Of a DNA stretch of 64,000 nt, positions 12,801-25,700 are shown piece by piece; the first letter of the stretch is position 1; each line of letters starts with the position of its first letter. The translations under genes were made by a program, and so were the position numbers. The stretch is from the NCBI RefSeq assembly GCF_042242105.1, contig NC_092019.1:14262328-14326327 (forward strand), given 5' to 3'. Origin of the DNA: Pempheris klunzingeri. Taxonomy: Eukaryota; Chordata; Actinopteri; Acropomatiformes; Pempheridae. The notes beneath the pieces were generated by a model. The model was not told the DNA's origin, ran no database searches, and saw only the letters and a program-made list of their open reading frames with translations.

Positions 12801-14065
12801 GTAGCATGGTATAACATCTTTGATTAATCAATAAAACAATTGGAGGTCATTGACCCCAAGACCTCAATAAAATGCAAAAATTCTTTCCCACGATTGGCAT
12901 ATTTCTGTCTTTCCGAGAACTTGGGCACTGTAACACACAAAGTAGAGATTATGGGAATGCTGCCCCAAAGCACATGTTGAGAATGGTCCGCATTTGTCAG
13001 CCTGAAGGCTCGAAGGCCAAGATTTCATCAGAGATTAGTCATGAAGAGTGCAATGTCCTGGAGAATGGCCTGTATGACCGCATGTCTGGTTGTGAGGCCC
13101 TGAGTCTATCAATGTTCCCCTTTCTGTCTTTCCCCCCTCCCACAGGTAGCGAGTGCGATGAGGAGGACGTAGACTTTGAGGAGTCTGACAGTGACGAGTC
13201 ATGGACCACAGAGAGCGCCATCAGCTCTGAGTCTATCCTCAGTTCTATGTGCATGAACGGAGGAGACGAGAAGCCTTTTGCTTGTCCAGTGCCAGGCTGT
13301 AAAAAGAGATACAAGGTAGGTTTCACTCTGCATCTCTTCTCAAATAACATAATAAACATAAAGAAACGCAGTGAAATAATTTTACCAAATAAAAACCTGA
13401 CATAATTGCGTTGCACAAAATCTGATATGTGTGATTTTATTTGCCCAAAGAAATGAGAATGTAAACTCAAAATGGATTCCCAGCTCCTGACAATGGAAAG
13501 TCAGTCCTTAATTGAGCATTACAACATGTCAACATGGATGCATACATCTAGTCCACTTCAGTGATGTGGAGTTTTACAGGATTTTCCATTCACATCTGGT
13601 GTTTGTGGTTTCGGATAAATTATGTGCAGCTTGAGAAAATTGCATTGCTGACGTGAGTGACAGGGTTATGGGCAATGACTTAGTCTGAGGCAGCAGGCAG
13701 CGTTAGGCCTTTGTTTCAGGGCTAAACGAGATAGATTTGTAACAAGAACACCTTTAAGTTCACCTCTCTATAGCCTGATGTCAACAGTCAAGCTCTTTCT
13801 TTTATATACAGTCAAGATAGTTGTAGGACCCTCAGCCAGAGTGATGATTTAGTGCCATATTCTTCATTCTTCTTCTGCTTCTTTACAGAATGTGAACGGG
13901 ATCAAGTATCATGCCAAGAACGGCCATCGAACCCAGATAAGGGTTCGCAAACCCTTCAAGTGCCGGTGTGGGAAGAGCTACAAAACGTCTCAGGGTCTCC
14001 GCCACCACACCATCAACTTCCACCCACCCATCTCTACCGACATCATCCATAAGATGCAGCAGTAG
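1737..14065 (+). CDS. jazf1b: JAZF1 zinc finger protein 1, five coding exons, 243 aa
   Basis: Exons: 1737-1851, 11113-11185, 11875-12071, 13146-13315, 13889-14065. All introns are GT-AG and the exons total 732 nt, 243 codons plus TAG, the length I recall for human JAZF1. The protein begins MTGIAAASFF and ends HKMQQ. Zinc fingers: C14-C19-H32-H37, C175-C180-H193-H198 (split by intron 4) and C210-C212-H225-H230. Between them lie a Ser/Thr/Pro-rich stretch (TPPVTPPITPSSSFRSSTPTG) and an acidic DEEDVDFEESDSDESW segment. In mammals JAZF1 is a nuclear cofactor that binds the orphan receptor TR4 and is a NuA4/TIP60-associated subunit; these roles are taken from the family. Intron 1 is 9.3 kb. It is convergent with TAX1BP1. 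Identity is very secure; the 'b' suffix is inferred from the evx1-less linked cluster. Confidence 0.95.
2632..2656. repeat. (CA)n microsatellite
   Basis: An uninterrupted CA dinucleotide tract in JAZF1 intron 1, preceded by a short TA tract at about 2598-2609. Confidence 0.9.
6040..6280. mobile_element. Remnant of a dispersed TIR (MITE-like) element
   Basis: The stretch with AATTAATCAATTATTTGATT and, further on, GAATATCTTTGAGCTTTGGA and CAGACAAAACAAGTCATCTT resembles a non-autonomous element very common in percomorph genomes, whose ends are rich in ATTAATCGATTA-type sequence. This copy is diverged and lacks a clear far terminus. The family assignment is from memory of the consensus; no name is claimed. 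Confidence 0.55.
6738..6801. repeat. (GT)n microsatellite
   Basis: A long GT dinucleotide run, briefly interrupted at its start, immediately 3' of a candidate conserved island in JAZF1 intron 1. Confidence 0.95.
8765..9002. mobile_element. Second remnant of the same TIR element family
   Basis: It begins near AGAGCTGCAATGATGAATCA and ends near AATAATCATTAGCTGAAGCC, with internal GACATTTTATAGACCAAACA. The outer parts are imperfect inverted complements (ATTAAT/ATTATT-rich ends flanked by AGCTGCA- and AGCTGAAG-type tips), as expected for this family in spiny-rayed fish. It is non-coding and diverged, and lies in JAZF1 intron 1. Confidence 0.6.
12162..12423. repeat. Dispersed repeat end followed by AAT-rich tandem duplication
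   Basis: An AGAATCAGAATCAGAATTAC start and a CTAGGGGGAAATTGCTTTTT segment resemble a repeat tail dispersed widely in fish genomes. Downstream, a unit of roughly 95 bp is duplicated: the ATAATACCACTAC segment and the string CATGTACACTCAGAGTGAG occur at about 12280-12330 and again at about 12370-12423, separated by AAT-type microsatellite. The block lies in JAZF1 intron 3. Confidence 0.6.
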
Positions 14066-15820
14066 AGACCGAGCAGGCGACCAGCACTCACCTTCAGGCC
14101 ACCTCCCAACCATCTGAACACCACCATCACCAGCAATGGCTGTTTCTCATCCCACCCCGTTCCTCTCATATGTAACCCCCTTCTCTTTCTCCCTCTCCTA
14201 TCCCACTTTGTTATGACACTATTTTTAATTGCATGACATAAATGTATTACTATCCATTCTTGATTTTTATTCAGAATGTTGAATCCTTATGTAGTTCACT
14301 GTTTTGTATTTTGCACATTTAAGCTATCATTTATCTATTTGACTTGTGTTTTTTTCAACATACGGTGCTCGTCAATGATGTTGTAGACTAAAGAATGGCC
14401 ACGCCAAGTCACCAGTAGCCTTGTATGTACAGTTGGGCGTCCTGCTTTAACGGCAGCGTAAAGTCAGAGAAAAGTAAGGAAAGATTTGGAAGTTTTTTAG
14501 AGGAAACGTGCACCATTGTTTTACCTGTGTCTCAATTGAGCGTAAAAATGTGAACGAGGCAAATTTGGAAAAAAAAAATCAGAATGTGTGTGAAAAATCC
14601 AGGCTGAAAACTTTTGTACGTTTTATTCTTTATCAGAGTTAATGTTAAAAAATCAGTTGTTGGACATAGTTACTTTTCTTTTCATATCACAAGTATTCCA
14701 AACCCTTTTTCATCTGTTTTACTGCAAACACTTGTGTGTGAGCACCAAAGGATGATCTCAGGTGACGTTTGCAAGCATTTCAGCACCCCGATCCTGCCCA
14801 AGTGTTCTGATGACATTTATGCTGTTCGGTGGGATCATTGGAAATGTGTGTGTCATTAGCCCTAATGTTCCCGGTCACTTTCCTGAAAGCTTAAGCAGTT
14901 TTCCTTGCTACTTGACGGCGAGGAATCAAAGCACTTTTTGTAACAAGTTGCCAACAAATTAGGGTTTTTTTTGTTGTTTTTTTGCCAATATCTCGTTTCT
15001 GGTATATTGTGCAGTAGGTACCAAAACGAGGCAAAAGGCCTTCAGAGCAGACGTTTTGCTCCCAGGGAAAATGTACACCAAACCTCCAGTGTTTCCAGTA
15101 TTGTGAGATTTCTGTATGTGCAGTAGTTGCCTTGAATTGTTAACCATTCCAGTCAGTACAGACCTTTGTATGACTTCATCTTGACAGACAAATTCATCTG
15201 AATTCAGACTTTTCACAGACGGCTCAGCCGAGACTGTCTGCTGTCCACCTACTCCCCGGTCTTGGTAAACCGTGCAAGTCCTTGTCTTGGATAGAAGGGG
15301 ATCAACATTAACCATGTGTTTAGTACTCTTACATTTTCACAGTGCTACTTTTAGGCTGTGAGAGAAACACATGCAGCTCCTGCTCTGTGCCATAATGATA
15401 ATGTGTCAGAAGAGTAGAATACTGTTTGATCCCAGATATAATGAATGCTAGATCATAAAATAACTGCCCCACAAGAATGGGGCTTTATCAACATTGAGCC
15501 ATTAGCAACATCTTCACTGCATGGATGTTCGTGTTAAGGAACTTCAGTCCAATTATGAATTGTGACAGAATTGTACTGCCAGTATGGAGGAAAGTCTTTG
15601 ATATAGTGTACAGTGAATGTATTGTTATGTGCTAAGTGCATTAAATTATATTTTCATATGTTTCTGGAGTAAAGAACAGTACAGTACAGTGTGTATGAAA
15701 AGGCTCAATCAGAGGTTGTTTGGAGAAGCTAATGGTGATGTACTGTATTTCTTCAAAAAGCTGCTTCATGTAAACTTTTGTTACATTTAGAATAAAAATT
15801 CCTCTGATGTGTGCCTACAG
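14066..15820 (+). other. jazf1b: JAZF1 3'UTR with poly(A) signal
   Basis: Non-coding sequence following the JAZF1 stop. The best poly(A) signal is AATAAA at 15791-15796, which gives a 3'UTR of about 1.7 kb. Open frames within it have no coding character. The end lies about 50 bp from the oppositely oriented TAX1BP1 poly(A) signal. Confidence 0.65.
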
Positions 15821-15839
15821 CCTCCCGTGTTATTCACTG

Positions 15840-16713
15840 CAACTGGACGCAGGTCGGTTTCAAACGGACTTTATTAGTTCATATTAGATACATGAAACTC
15901 ACTTAACAAATGAAACATTTCTATGAAGGAAATAACTTAATGCTGTAAAAGAGGAGAACAAAAGAGGGAAATTTAACAGAAGCTCAGCATGCACTGATTA
16001 GCTGATGATATGAAGGTACTTAAGGATTCTGACACAAAAACCCAATTAAATAATCAAAACCAAAACAAAGGAAACCTAACATAATACAAATCTATATCAT
16101 ACACAAAGTATCAAGGCTTTCACAATATCATTGGCTTTAATTATTCTAAAATAGATGATCTGATGATATACTGTATATCATGTCTGAATGTTATCACTGA
16201 AGATTTCTCCCTGACTGCATATAGTGCACCAAGGCTGCTTTCTATAAAGAATGAGGAGATGACTTGTACAGTGATGTTTAAGGGGGGAACCATTTGGTCT
16301 GGATGTCTTAAATGTACGTTTGGTAAACACTTATCTCTTTCCCTGATTCGTTACGTCCTGTAGTCTGACAGATCTGTGAGAGCCGAGTCATTTTAAAGTC
16401 CATATTTATAGGTACAACAGTCTTATCCCCCTAAATTCTTCCTCAAATCCCAACGAAGGGAAATCTTTCATCTATTTAAAAAAAAGTTCTGATTTGCAAA
16501 CATACAATAGCCCTGCCATGTACACTGAATTAGAATGTCGTTTCAAAATGTCACATCACCTCAAAATGTTTCTCTAAGTTGAAGTAACAAAGCGAAAGTC
16601 AGCGTAGTCCTAAAGAGTGGATCTTCACACCATTACATGCAGAAAAGAGTGCAGAGTGATTTGTTTCAGTGGTGACAGGAAGTAGGCAGACCGGATGTGC
16701 TGATTTTCTGTTT
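15840..16713 (-). other. tax1bp1b: TAX1BP1 3'UTR with poly(A) signal
   Basis: On the - strand an AATAAA lies at 15875-15870 (TTTATT on +), about 840 nt past the TAX1BP1 stop at 16714-16716. Transcription of JAZF1 and TAX1BP1 therefore ends nearly back to back. No other gene is seen in the interval. Confidence 0.6.
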
Positions 16714-19700
16714 CTAGTCGAAGTTGAGCGGGTGGCCGTCAAAGTGAGTGAGAACATGGTTCTCGAACACCTTCTGGTCGCAATCCAGCGGGAACTGCTC
16801 GCTGCACATGGGGCAGATTTTCCAGTGGCTCTCCACATGCTCCTCAAACTTGCTCTGGTCATAGTTTGGCGGGAAGATGACCTCACACAGTGGACATCGC
16901 TTCATGTCCATGCTGAACACAGGAGGGAGCGAGAAGAAGAGAAAGGCAGGGAGAGAAAGCTCGTGTTAAGAACCAGTTGTGTGATGATGTGGGCAAACTA
17001 GGAGCGCGGGCTAATAAAGAGCATCTGTCTGATGCAACGTGGGTGGCCTGCTGCTTGACTAATACCAACAAAAGGGCGTTGTGTGGCAGAACAAACACTT
17101 TACACATGTTACAATGCACAGGTTCAGAAAATGTAGGGTGCGGCAAACTTGGACAGCATTTATGAGTGTTTCGGGCATGTGAGGGCAGTACCTGGGATCA
17201 AAGCAGAAGGCAGTTTGTCCATCATTCACAAATGGGCTGTGAGTTTCAGTTGCTGTGGGCTGTTCGTTGGTATTGTCCTGAGGAAGAAAAGTGCAGCATG
17301 TAGAAAAATCCACTCACATTTTTGGATATTTGAGACAAAGGAGAAAAAGAAGTCAGTTGTACATAACAGCCTACTGCACGTAGGAGCGAATACAGACAGC
17401 ACAGTGTGAGAGGTTTACGTTGTTGTTGTTGTTGTTTTGCTTTTCTTCTGACTCCTCCTGGCCCTCTGGCCGGCTGTGGTTGCGGGTGGGTTGGATACAC
17501 ACCACGTTACTGTCCCAGGAGGGTGGGCCCACAGGGGGCAGCCTAAGCAGCTGGTCATCTGAGAACTCCTCATCTGCCTCATCTGCAGGGACAGAATTCA
17601 CAGACAGCTACTGTAAATACAATGAATGACTTTCAACAAAAGGCATGCGTTACTTCCCTGAAAGGGAACCCAACCTTTTGAGTCTGACAGGGAGTAAGGG
17701 TTCCCAAAGTGCAGCTTGCTGGGGCTCTGAGAGACCAGCAGGGGGGTGGGTGCATCCTGGGCGTAAGGGACAGGGTACTGCAGGAATAAAGGCACACTGG
17801 ACTGGATACTCTCCAAACTGGTTTTCTCACTGGCCCCCTGATCTCCCTTCCTGCTGCTGCCCTTCTGGAGCTCCTGGAGACGAAACAGCAGATTTGAAAC
17901 AATTCTTCGTAACAACAAGGACCAGCAGCAAAATCGAATGCCACCATGGGCAACAATGTGTTCTCTGTGGAGCCACATATCCGTTCCCATGCCTCCCAGT
18001 CTGCCAAGGAAAGTAACATATTACTGCTACCAATCACACAGCAGCTCCTGAGCTGTGACTTCCCACTTCTTCTCTCTCACTCACACAGTTTAATTAGTGC
18101 CTTCATTAAAAAAGAAACTCTTCTCATTTTCAAAGGGAATGGGACGCTGTGTTTTATTGATGTTAGTTGCAGACGGCAATTTAATTTATAGTCTAAACCT
18201 CAAATTGGGTCATTCTGGTCCTCTTAGCTGTAACAGCATTACCTCGGAGCAATATTTTGGGTCAGTGTGGACCTTGCTGTGGTCCAAAGTAATGGAATGG
18301 AAAATAAGAACTCATTTACTTTGCTTCTACAATTAGAGGCATTTTAAACACAGACCAGATTGGGAGAGGGAAAATGGCAGAGGAATTACACTTTTCAGGG
18401 AATTTTTAGAGTGGAAGAAGTCTATAAAAGAGAAAATGAAAGCTGCCACTAACCCCCTCCAGTTTTTCCTTCTCCTTAACAACAAGTGTTAGTGTGTCCT
18501 TCAGCTCCTTCAGCTCCCGTCCCTTCTCAGCTACCTGGCTCTGAAGTAAACAAAAGACACAATAATAGAAGTATGAAGAGATATTTCCGTTTCTCAAACA
18601 TCTGACATGCTGCTGATAGAAAAGTGCATTATTAAAATTCTCTCAGACCTCAGTGCTTGACATTAATTGATCACAGCCACAAAAGGCTTCCCCGAGCAGA
18701 GGGCTGATTTATGTACAATACTGCTTAAAGCAAAACAACCTGTTTGAATTCCTCAGAGACACTAAGCAAATATCCGCCTGACCTGAGCCAAGCACAGCAT
18801 TAGCCAGGCAACTGGAGAGGGCTTCTCAGAGCCAAGCTTCGTTTGTCTCCTGAGCCTGACATAAACAGCAGTAAAATGTCGTCTCACAGATAGGCCCGCT
18901 CATAAACAACACTGTCAGAGCGACTGTGTTCAAGGGGAGAGATAGCATCAAAGGTTCAATTCCTGAGCAAGACCAGCCATACCCAACAGTAAAAACACAG
19001 TAAGTGTCCAAAGACAGACATGCTTCGAAGCAGCAGAGCACCACTGGCGGCGAATGGCCTGAATGCAGCGCTCAGTGTCTGTACTCTCTGCGGTCTGTAG
19101 GATGAACTGACCTTGTAGCGATCTTCCTCTGCTGCCAATTGCAGTTTCAGGCTCTCATTGGTCTTCAGCTGTTCCTTGAATTTTACCTCCATTTTAGCCA
19201 GCTCATCAGCAAACATGCAGCTACGCTCCTTCTCCTCCTGAAGAGCAGTCAGACATTAACCAATGCTCTTTTATTTCATTTTCGTATCTTTATCTTAGAA
19301 AATATCTTATAATGCAGAGAGCAGATACTGCATATGAAGCCTTTGGACAGCATACGTGTTTGGCAACAGGGTCTGAACATCTAATTTGGGGACATAAAAG
19401 GTTTCTTACCACCAGCATCTGCTTGCATTTCCTGTACTTGTCATTTCTGTCTGACGCCTCTCTGCTGATGCCTTTGAGCTTCTCCTGGATGATGGCTTCC
19501 AGCATGGGATCCGCAGAACCTGGACTCCCTGTGAGGAAAATGAAGGCAAGTCAGACAGTTTGCTGCAACCCAATAGCACACTTAAATGTGACATAGTTAC
19601 AACCCACCAACATACAAGTATATCGCAGTTCAAAATAAAACTGTTGATTGATTGAGAAATTACACTGATGTAAGCTTTCACAAAATTATCAACTTTATCT

Positions 19701-22700
19701 GAAATACTGATTGCAGTTTTAATTGCAATTATTCACTTCACAACTTATTATGTGGCACAGTTAAATACAACGTACCTGGCACTGATGTGTCTGGACTCAC
19801 TGATGCAGGGATAATTGTGGCCTCTTGTGCTGAGCTTCTCTTCACCTCCTACAGACAGAAACATTTAAGTGTTGAAAACTGGTGCAGGCACGAGATACAT
19901 ACATGGATACACGTGGGGTTCAGTAGAAAAAACCCAGAGTAAACCGAAAAGGTGTCCAACTGAAAACAATTACAATGTGACATTTTACAGCAGATTAGAG
20001 TTTTGTGTATTTAATGAAGTTTGCATATTCATTCCATGACATTAAAATGTGCATGTTTTAAACCGGCACAACTAATGCTGATAAAGGTGAATTTGAATAA
20101 TCTAGTTAGTCAATAAATTAGCAACACAGGCTGAGGAGAAGCCAAAGGACTCTGAGGGCATTTAATGAGATGTGATCTGCAGGCGTAGTGTTAGAGAAAT
20201 CTAATTCTAATTCTGTTCTTTCACTTGTTAGGGACAAGTATGAAATATCTGGTGGGACCCACCCCTTGCTGTTCGGACAGTCTAAGCACTTGTTTTTGCA
20301 GTCGTTGACACTCCTTGTATTTCTCTTTGTAGTGTTCTGCAGCCATGTGCAGCCGCAGCTTCAGGTCCTCCACCTCTCTCTGCAGCTCTGCAACAACAGC
20401 TGGGTCTGCAGCAGCTTCTTCTTCCGCTTTGGCCTGTTGACGAAAAACATTACAACAGATTCAGACAATCAGACACCATGATACAGTAATGGAAATAGAT
20501 CATTCTATTAATAGCACCTTTATGATCGTAAGTAATCATCTACAGTGTCTATTAGCCTTTTATAATGAAGGGATACTATGAAATGAGTCTTCAGTAAAAA
20601 CATGGTGATTAATAAAAAGCTTTCGGAATATGGAAAGGTCATGTATACCAGGAAACTGGGAATGTTGTGATTTAGTTAAGATCTGACAACGTCTCACTTT
20701 GGAACGTATTACAGCCTCCTTCAAATGCAGGGAAAATAAAATTCCCTGTGAGAGGGGCTTTTTGTTTCTGTTTCCATTATCTTGCTCTTCTTGCTCACAG
20801 GCTTCACCAAAACATACTATACATGGACAGATGTGGTTGGATGATTATTTACAGTAATATTACTATATTGTTTCAATACAGTTGTCCTGTGGTGAAATAA
20901 TGTTACTGTGATATGCTGTGAAATTTAAATCCTACTATTTTATATAAGTTATTTTTTCTGATTGATATTCTGATACATTGAAAATTAAAGGTTTTACTAT
21001 GCTCTCATATCATCTAGCCCCTGCTTACCATTATATTAAACATGTTTAGCAATGAGGGTGCTGCCTAATTTAAAATGGTAATTAACTGAATAAAGCCTGT
21101 TTGCATATTGATTATCATCCTTACAGCCTCCTGCTTGGCCTCTGCCTTCAGCTGCTCAACCAGGCGCTCCAGGCGGACGCACTGGGCCTGAGCTTCAGCT
21201 TTGGCCTGGCGAAGAGCATCGGCCTCCAGCTTCATGTGGTAGAGTTCAGACATGGTTCGGTCGCGGGTGCTAGAGGCGTCCCTCAACTCAGCGGCTAGCA
21301 AGGCGGACTGCTGCTGGTTGGCCTGGAGCTGCTCCTCCTTCTGCCGCAGCTGCTCCTTCAGGGCCTTTATGTCTCCCTGCCAGAGAGAAACATGTCTTAG
21401 ATTAAGGTTTTTTTAAATGTAGTAATGTCTTTATAAATCTCTTATTATGTATTATTATTCTTTTTCCCTATTCTTGGTATTACTGATCTTCAAATTATCA
21501 TATGACATTAGAACTCATCCAGTTAACTCCTATATAGGACAACTTTGAAGCTTTGAAACTAAATTCTTTGTACCAAGGGGGGAACTTTGGCCAGGATCTC
21601 TCTGTACTGTTTCTCCTTCTCAGTGAGGCACGCCTGCAGGCATCCCACCTCCTCTTTAAGCTGGGCAATGGTGTTTTCCTTGTTCACGTCCACAGACTTC
21701 AGCATCTGCAGCTCTGCACTCAGCTTAGTGTTCTCCAGCTCCCGGTTTTTCAGGTGAATCTGGTGTCCACAGAGAGATCCGAACACATGCCCACACACAC
21801 ACAGAAGAGGTTATAAAACACGAGAAGTTATAAAACATAAAGTCGTTGGCTTCTGACTCATTTATATAACACCCATCACAATCATGTACCAAAGAGCATA
21901 TGACTATTAAAATAAATGTTGCATGACCTCAATTACAAAACTGAGATTGAGACAGGCCTATAAAGTTGTGTAACAGCCCCAGTGTGATGGCGCATGTTAA
22001 AATAGGTATGGGTTTTTGGCTCCATTTCCGTGGCGACAGTACAGTATGTGGCACTCCCAGTTCCTGTGCAGTTGCTCACCACAACAAACACACAGAAGCA
22101 CCAGATGGACCAGAGGAAGACAGAATAAGGCATGCCCTGTTTAGACTAAATGTTTGGGCAACTGTATGCAAAATAATCACAGTAACAAAAAGTGAAAAAC
22201 AGAACCAGGAGGCTGGACCTCAAATTTGGGGGAATATAATCTGGCAAAAATACTGTTAACTGTACAGACTGTAAACATCTCACTAACATAGCAGTCAGCC
22301 AAAACAATGGTAAGACATAATGATCATGTTACATGGCAGTACCTAGATGTTTCCTTCCTTAATCTTTATGTGATAACACAGCAGGATTAACACCAGAGCA
22401 AAAACCGACTCTTATGAAGAAATACAAAATGCATTAACAACACCAGGACATTACCTTGTAGAGTTCCTTCTCATCTTTCTCATTCTTGAGATGAGAGTCA
22501 AGTGCCTCCTTCTCTGTCATGAGTTTCTTCACTCTATCCTTAAGACTAGAGAGAAAGTCATACAAAAAAAATATATATATCTTAGTCACTGATTGTATCA
22601 CCCATGATCACACTGTACATGTTCTCTATTATGCTCTTGGTGTTTGTTCTGGTTTTCTGCACCACAAATAAAACAAGCTGCTGGCAGAAAATATGAAAAG

Positions 22701-25700
22701 GTTACCAGCTTCTTGACTTAGCAATATGTTACACATAAAACAAGAAGATGTGACTATCACAAGAGCGAGCTGTGCTTCCTCCTGTGTTGATATTACAGCT
22801 AAATAAAGTTTCATGTTGATACCTAAAGAAACTCATTTACACACAAATCTCACAAATTTGCTTAAAGCGACAAAAAAACAGTGTCAATCTGGTGAGTTTA
22901 CACAAGTTATTCTAATGGGTTGAATATGTGATTAACAGGTAAAATTCTCTGTGCATGTAGCCAAAACCTGCAACAACCTGTCCATTCTGGACTCACCTGT
23001 CCAGCTCAGTTTCCTTCTGTAGGCCCTTCTGGGTGACTCCTATCAGATCCTCCTCCAACTGTATAACTCTGGCTGTGGCCTCCTCCAGTCTTCTCTTTAC
23101 CTCCTCTTTCTCCTCTAGCAAGGCCTGCGAAGAATTCTGCACCTCCTGGGAGACAAGAAAATACAATGCTGTAGAAAGTGGAGTAAAATTTGAAGGAAAA
23201 AAAAAAAAAAAAACCCAAGTAAAATATTGGAGAAACAGCTTTAGTTTGGTAATTTGCATGATCATATGAATTGCTGAATGAATGAATCACTCTGTCATAA
23301 AATGAAGAATTTACTTCAATTTTCGCCAAGACCCACTTAAATTTAGACGCGTTAAATTCTGACATAAATAATTGTAGCTTCGGTAGTCGGCCATTATGAT
23401 CTCTGTCTTTGATTCTAATCTTGAGGAAAATTTATGCGAAACATTAAAAGTTTATTGTGTTTGAAATTCAAGTCTAAACCAAAATGAACATTATGCCTCC
23501 ATGCTGTGTTTTCAAACTTGAAAGATTACATCAAAAAAGCAAAAGGAAATTATTCTTTTACAGTTTGTTTATAGACAGAATTTTAGAATCTTTATATTCA
23601 CACCACATAAAAAAATCATATAAAAGTATAGTCATAAAATTAACAGCCACAAAATCTGTAATCATGTTTTCATCTGAAAGCCATTTTAAAACCAGGAGAT
23701 TTATGGCGGCGGACGGAAATATGAATTATTACTGACACTGCTCTTAAGACTTAATGTTATGCAATAAAAAAGTTGAATTACAACTTTGATAATACAGACA
23801 TTCATATGTGTCAGAGTGTGATTTATAATTGTAGTGGATCACGAGTTCGAACAGCTCTGCATGTCTGCATGTCTGCAGTCTTTCGCTAGGGGGTGCTAAG
23901 AGACTGTTTGGCCACATGTAAAACCATCCTTCAAACTACTGCAAGAACTCAAAAAGTGCATCAATCATATCATTTTACACATTTAGCTGCTTAATATATA
24001 ACTAAGAACAACTATATTATACATCAAAAAAACAACAAGGCCTTTTGATTCAATGACAAAACAACAACAGCAACAGACATTTTCCTCCTCTCCTTACTGT
24101 CAGCACTCCTATCTTCCCTCAAAAATGGATTCAGTCCATTCTCAGCTTACTTGGTTCTCTCTTCTCAGTTGCGCGCAGGTTTGTTTCTCCTGCTCACACT
24201 CCTTCTGCAGGCTCTCCTTCCCAGCCTCCAGCTGCTCTTTCTCCTGCTGCAGTCGGGCCATGTTTCTGACCAGCTCCTCTTTCTCTCTCTGGGCTTCTTC
24301 CATCTTTTGCTGCAGAGAAAGATTGAAAGAATTGTTCATGGGCTATTTCACATAATAATTTACTGTACCAACAACACACCACCATGCTCAATTAGGATAT
24401 CACCACTGTACATGATGCCCTTATCAAACTTAACATAAAATCAGAGAATAAATTCACCATTCTGGACCTTATAGTGAAATAAGATCTGACAACACTAATG
24501 TATTGAGTGGCATCTGTACCTCAAGGAAGCCAGCTTTGGTGGTGACCACCAGGATGTCAGAGTTGCATTCATCCTCAACAGTCAGCAGCTCGTCCTCTGA
24601 AGGGCTGTTGGCACGAAACAGGAATGGCGTGCTGGCTCCCCGGATCTCCCCTTTGTGGGTCACATAACAGAACTGGTAGAACTCGCCGTCGTCATTGGGC
24701 ACATAATATCCTGGGGAAGAATGGCATCCAGTCAGTGAACTCAGAGTACAGAAGTAAAGAAAAGCAAAGCAAAAAAAAGCCTCCACAACCCTGAACTCAC
24801 CTCGGTCTTTAGTTTATCTTAAAATGCATACTTATTCCAAGGTTACAAGTGCTAACAACTTTCTCCCCTTTGTGTCTCTCCACATATTAAAAAGTAGGAT
24901 AAAAGATTAAAAAAAACACATTAACTGAAATGTTATTAACACCAGAGGAAAGGTCTGTGGGAATATTTCTCCATTTAACTCTATCCACTGATTTGGTATT
25001 TAAGTTTTAACAATCCCCTGAGCAGCCCTCAGATATGCGGTTATTAAAAGGTGTCAAAGTTATATAAAACTATGGTATGATCTTACCCTGAAAGACCACT
25101 GTTCTGTTCACTGCGGTGCCTTCCACATAGTTCTCAGGGAGAGGCGACCACAAGAATGTGTAATAGTCCCTCGCTGTGCTCCAACCAACCTGTGAGACAT
25201 TGTGGGGAATCCATTCAAGCAGACGTTTTCACCACATCAGTGTAGGATAATAACAATGGAGGATTAACAGGGAGACTTCCTAGAATCCACACAGTGCCAC
25301 TTCCAAAATATCTCAAGCTGGTTTATTATAGTAATCATAGGCTTTTCAATCTATGTTGGGATGATAGTGTAAGACCATGCCCACTAAGTTTTTCATAAAA
25401 TAAGAAAAACGATAATGTCTGTAAACCACCCCAAATCCTGGTCACCACATGCACGTGGCCTGGTCCTGGTCATGAACAAGCTGAACCGTGGAAATGTAGC
25501 TACAACTCACTTCTAACAGGAAGAGGAAAATAGGTGAAAATTTTATACATAAGTGACTTGAAAATGAAAACCAAAATGTAATTATACGTATTTTATGTGT
25601 TGTTAACTGATGGCTGATGAGGGGGGAGTACAAAAAATACATCCATAACTTCAGACCAGTGCCATAAAACTGTCAAACAAAATCAGAGTCACATTGAGGT

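Noticed and set aside
12872-13405. 177-codon frame around JAZF1 exon 4
   Set aside because: It extends the true exon into both flanking introns; splice sites at 13146 and 13315 and the homology fix the real limits.
21559-21574. Alternative TAX1BP1 exon 7 donor at AAA/GTTCCC (exon end 21589)
   Set aside because: Both donors keep the frame; GTACAA at 21573 was preferred over GTTCCC, but transcript data could reverse this.
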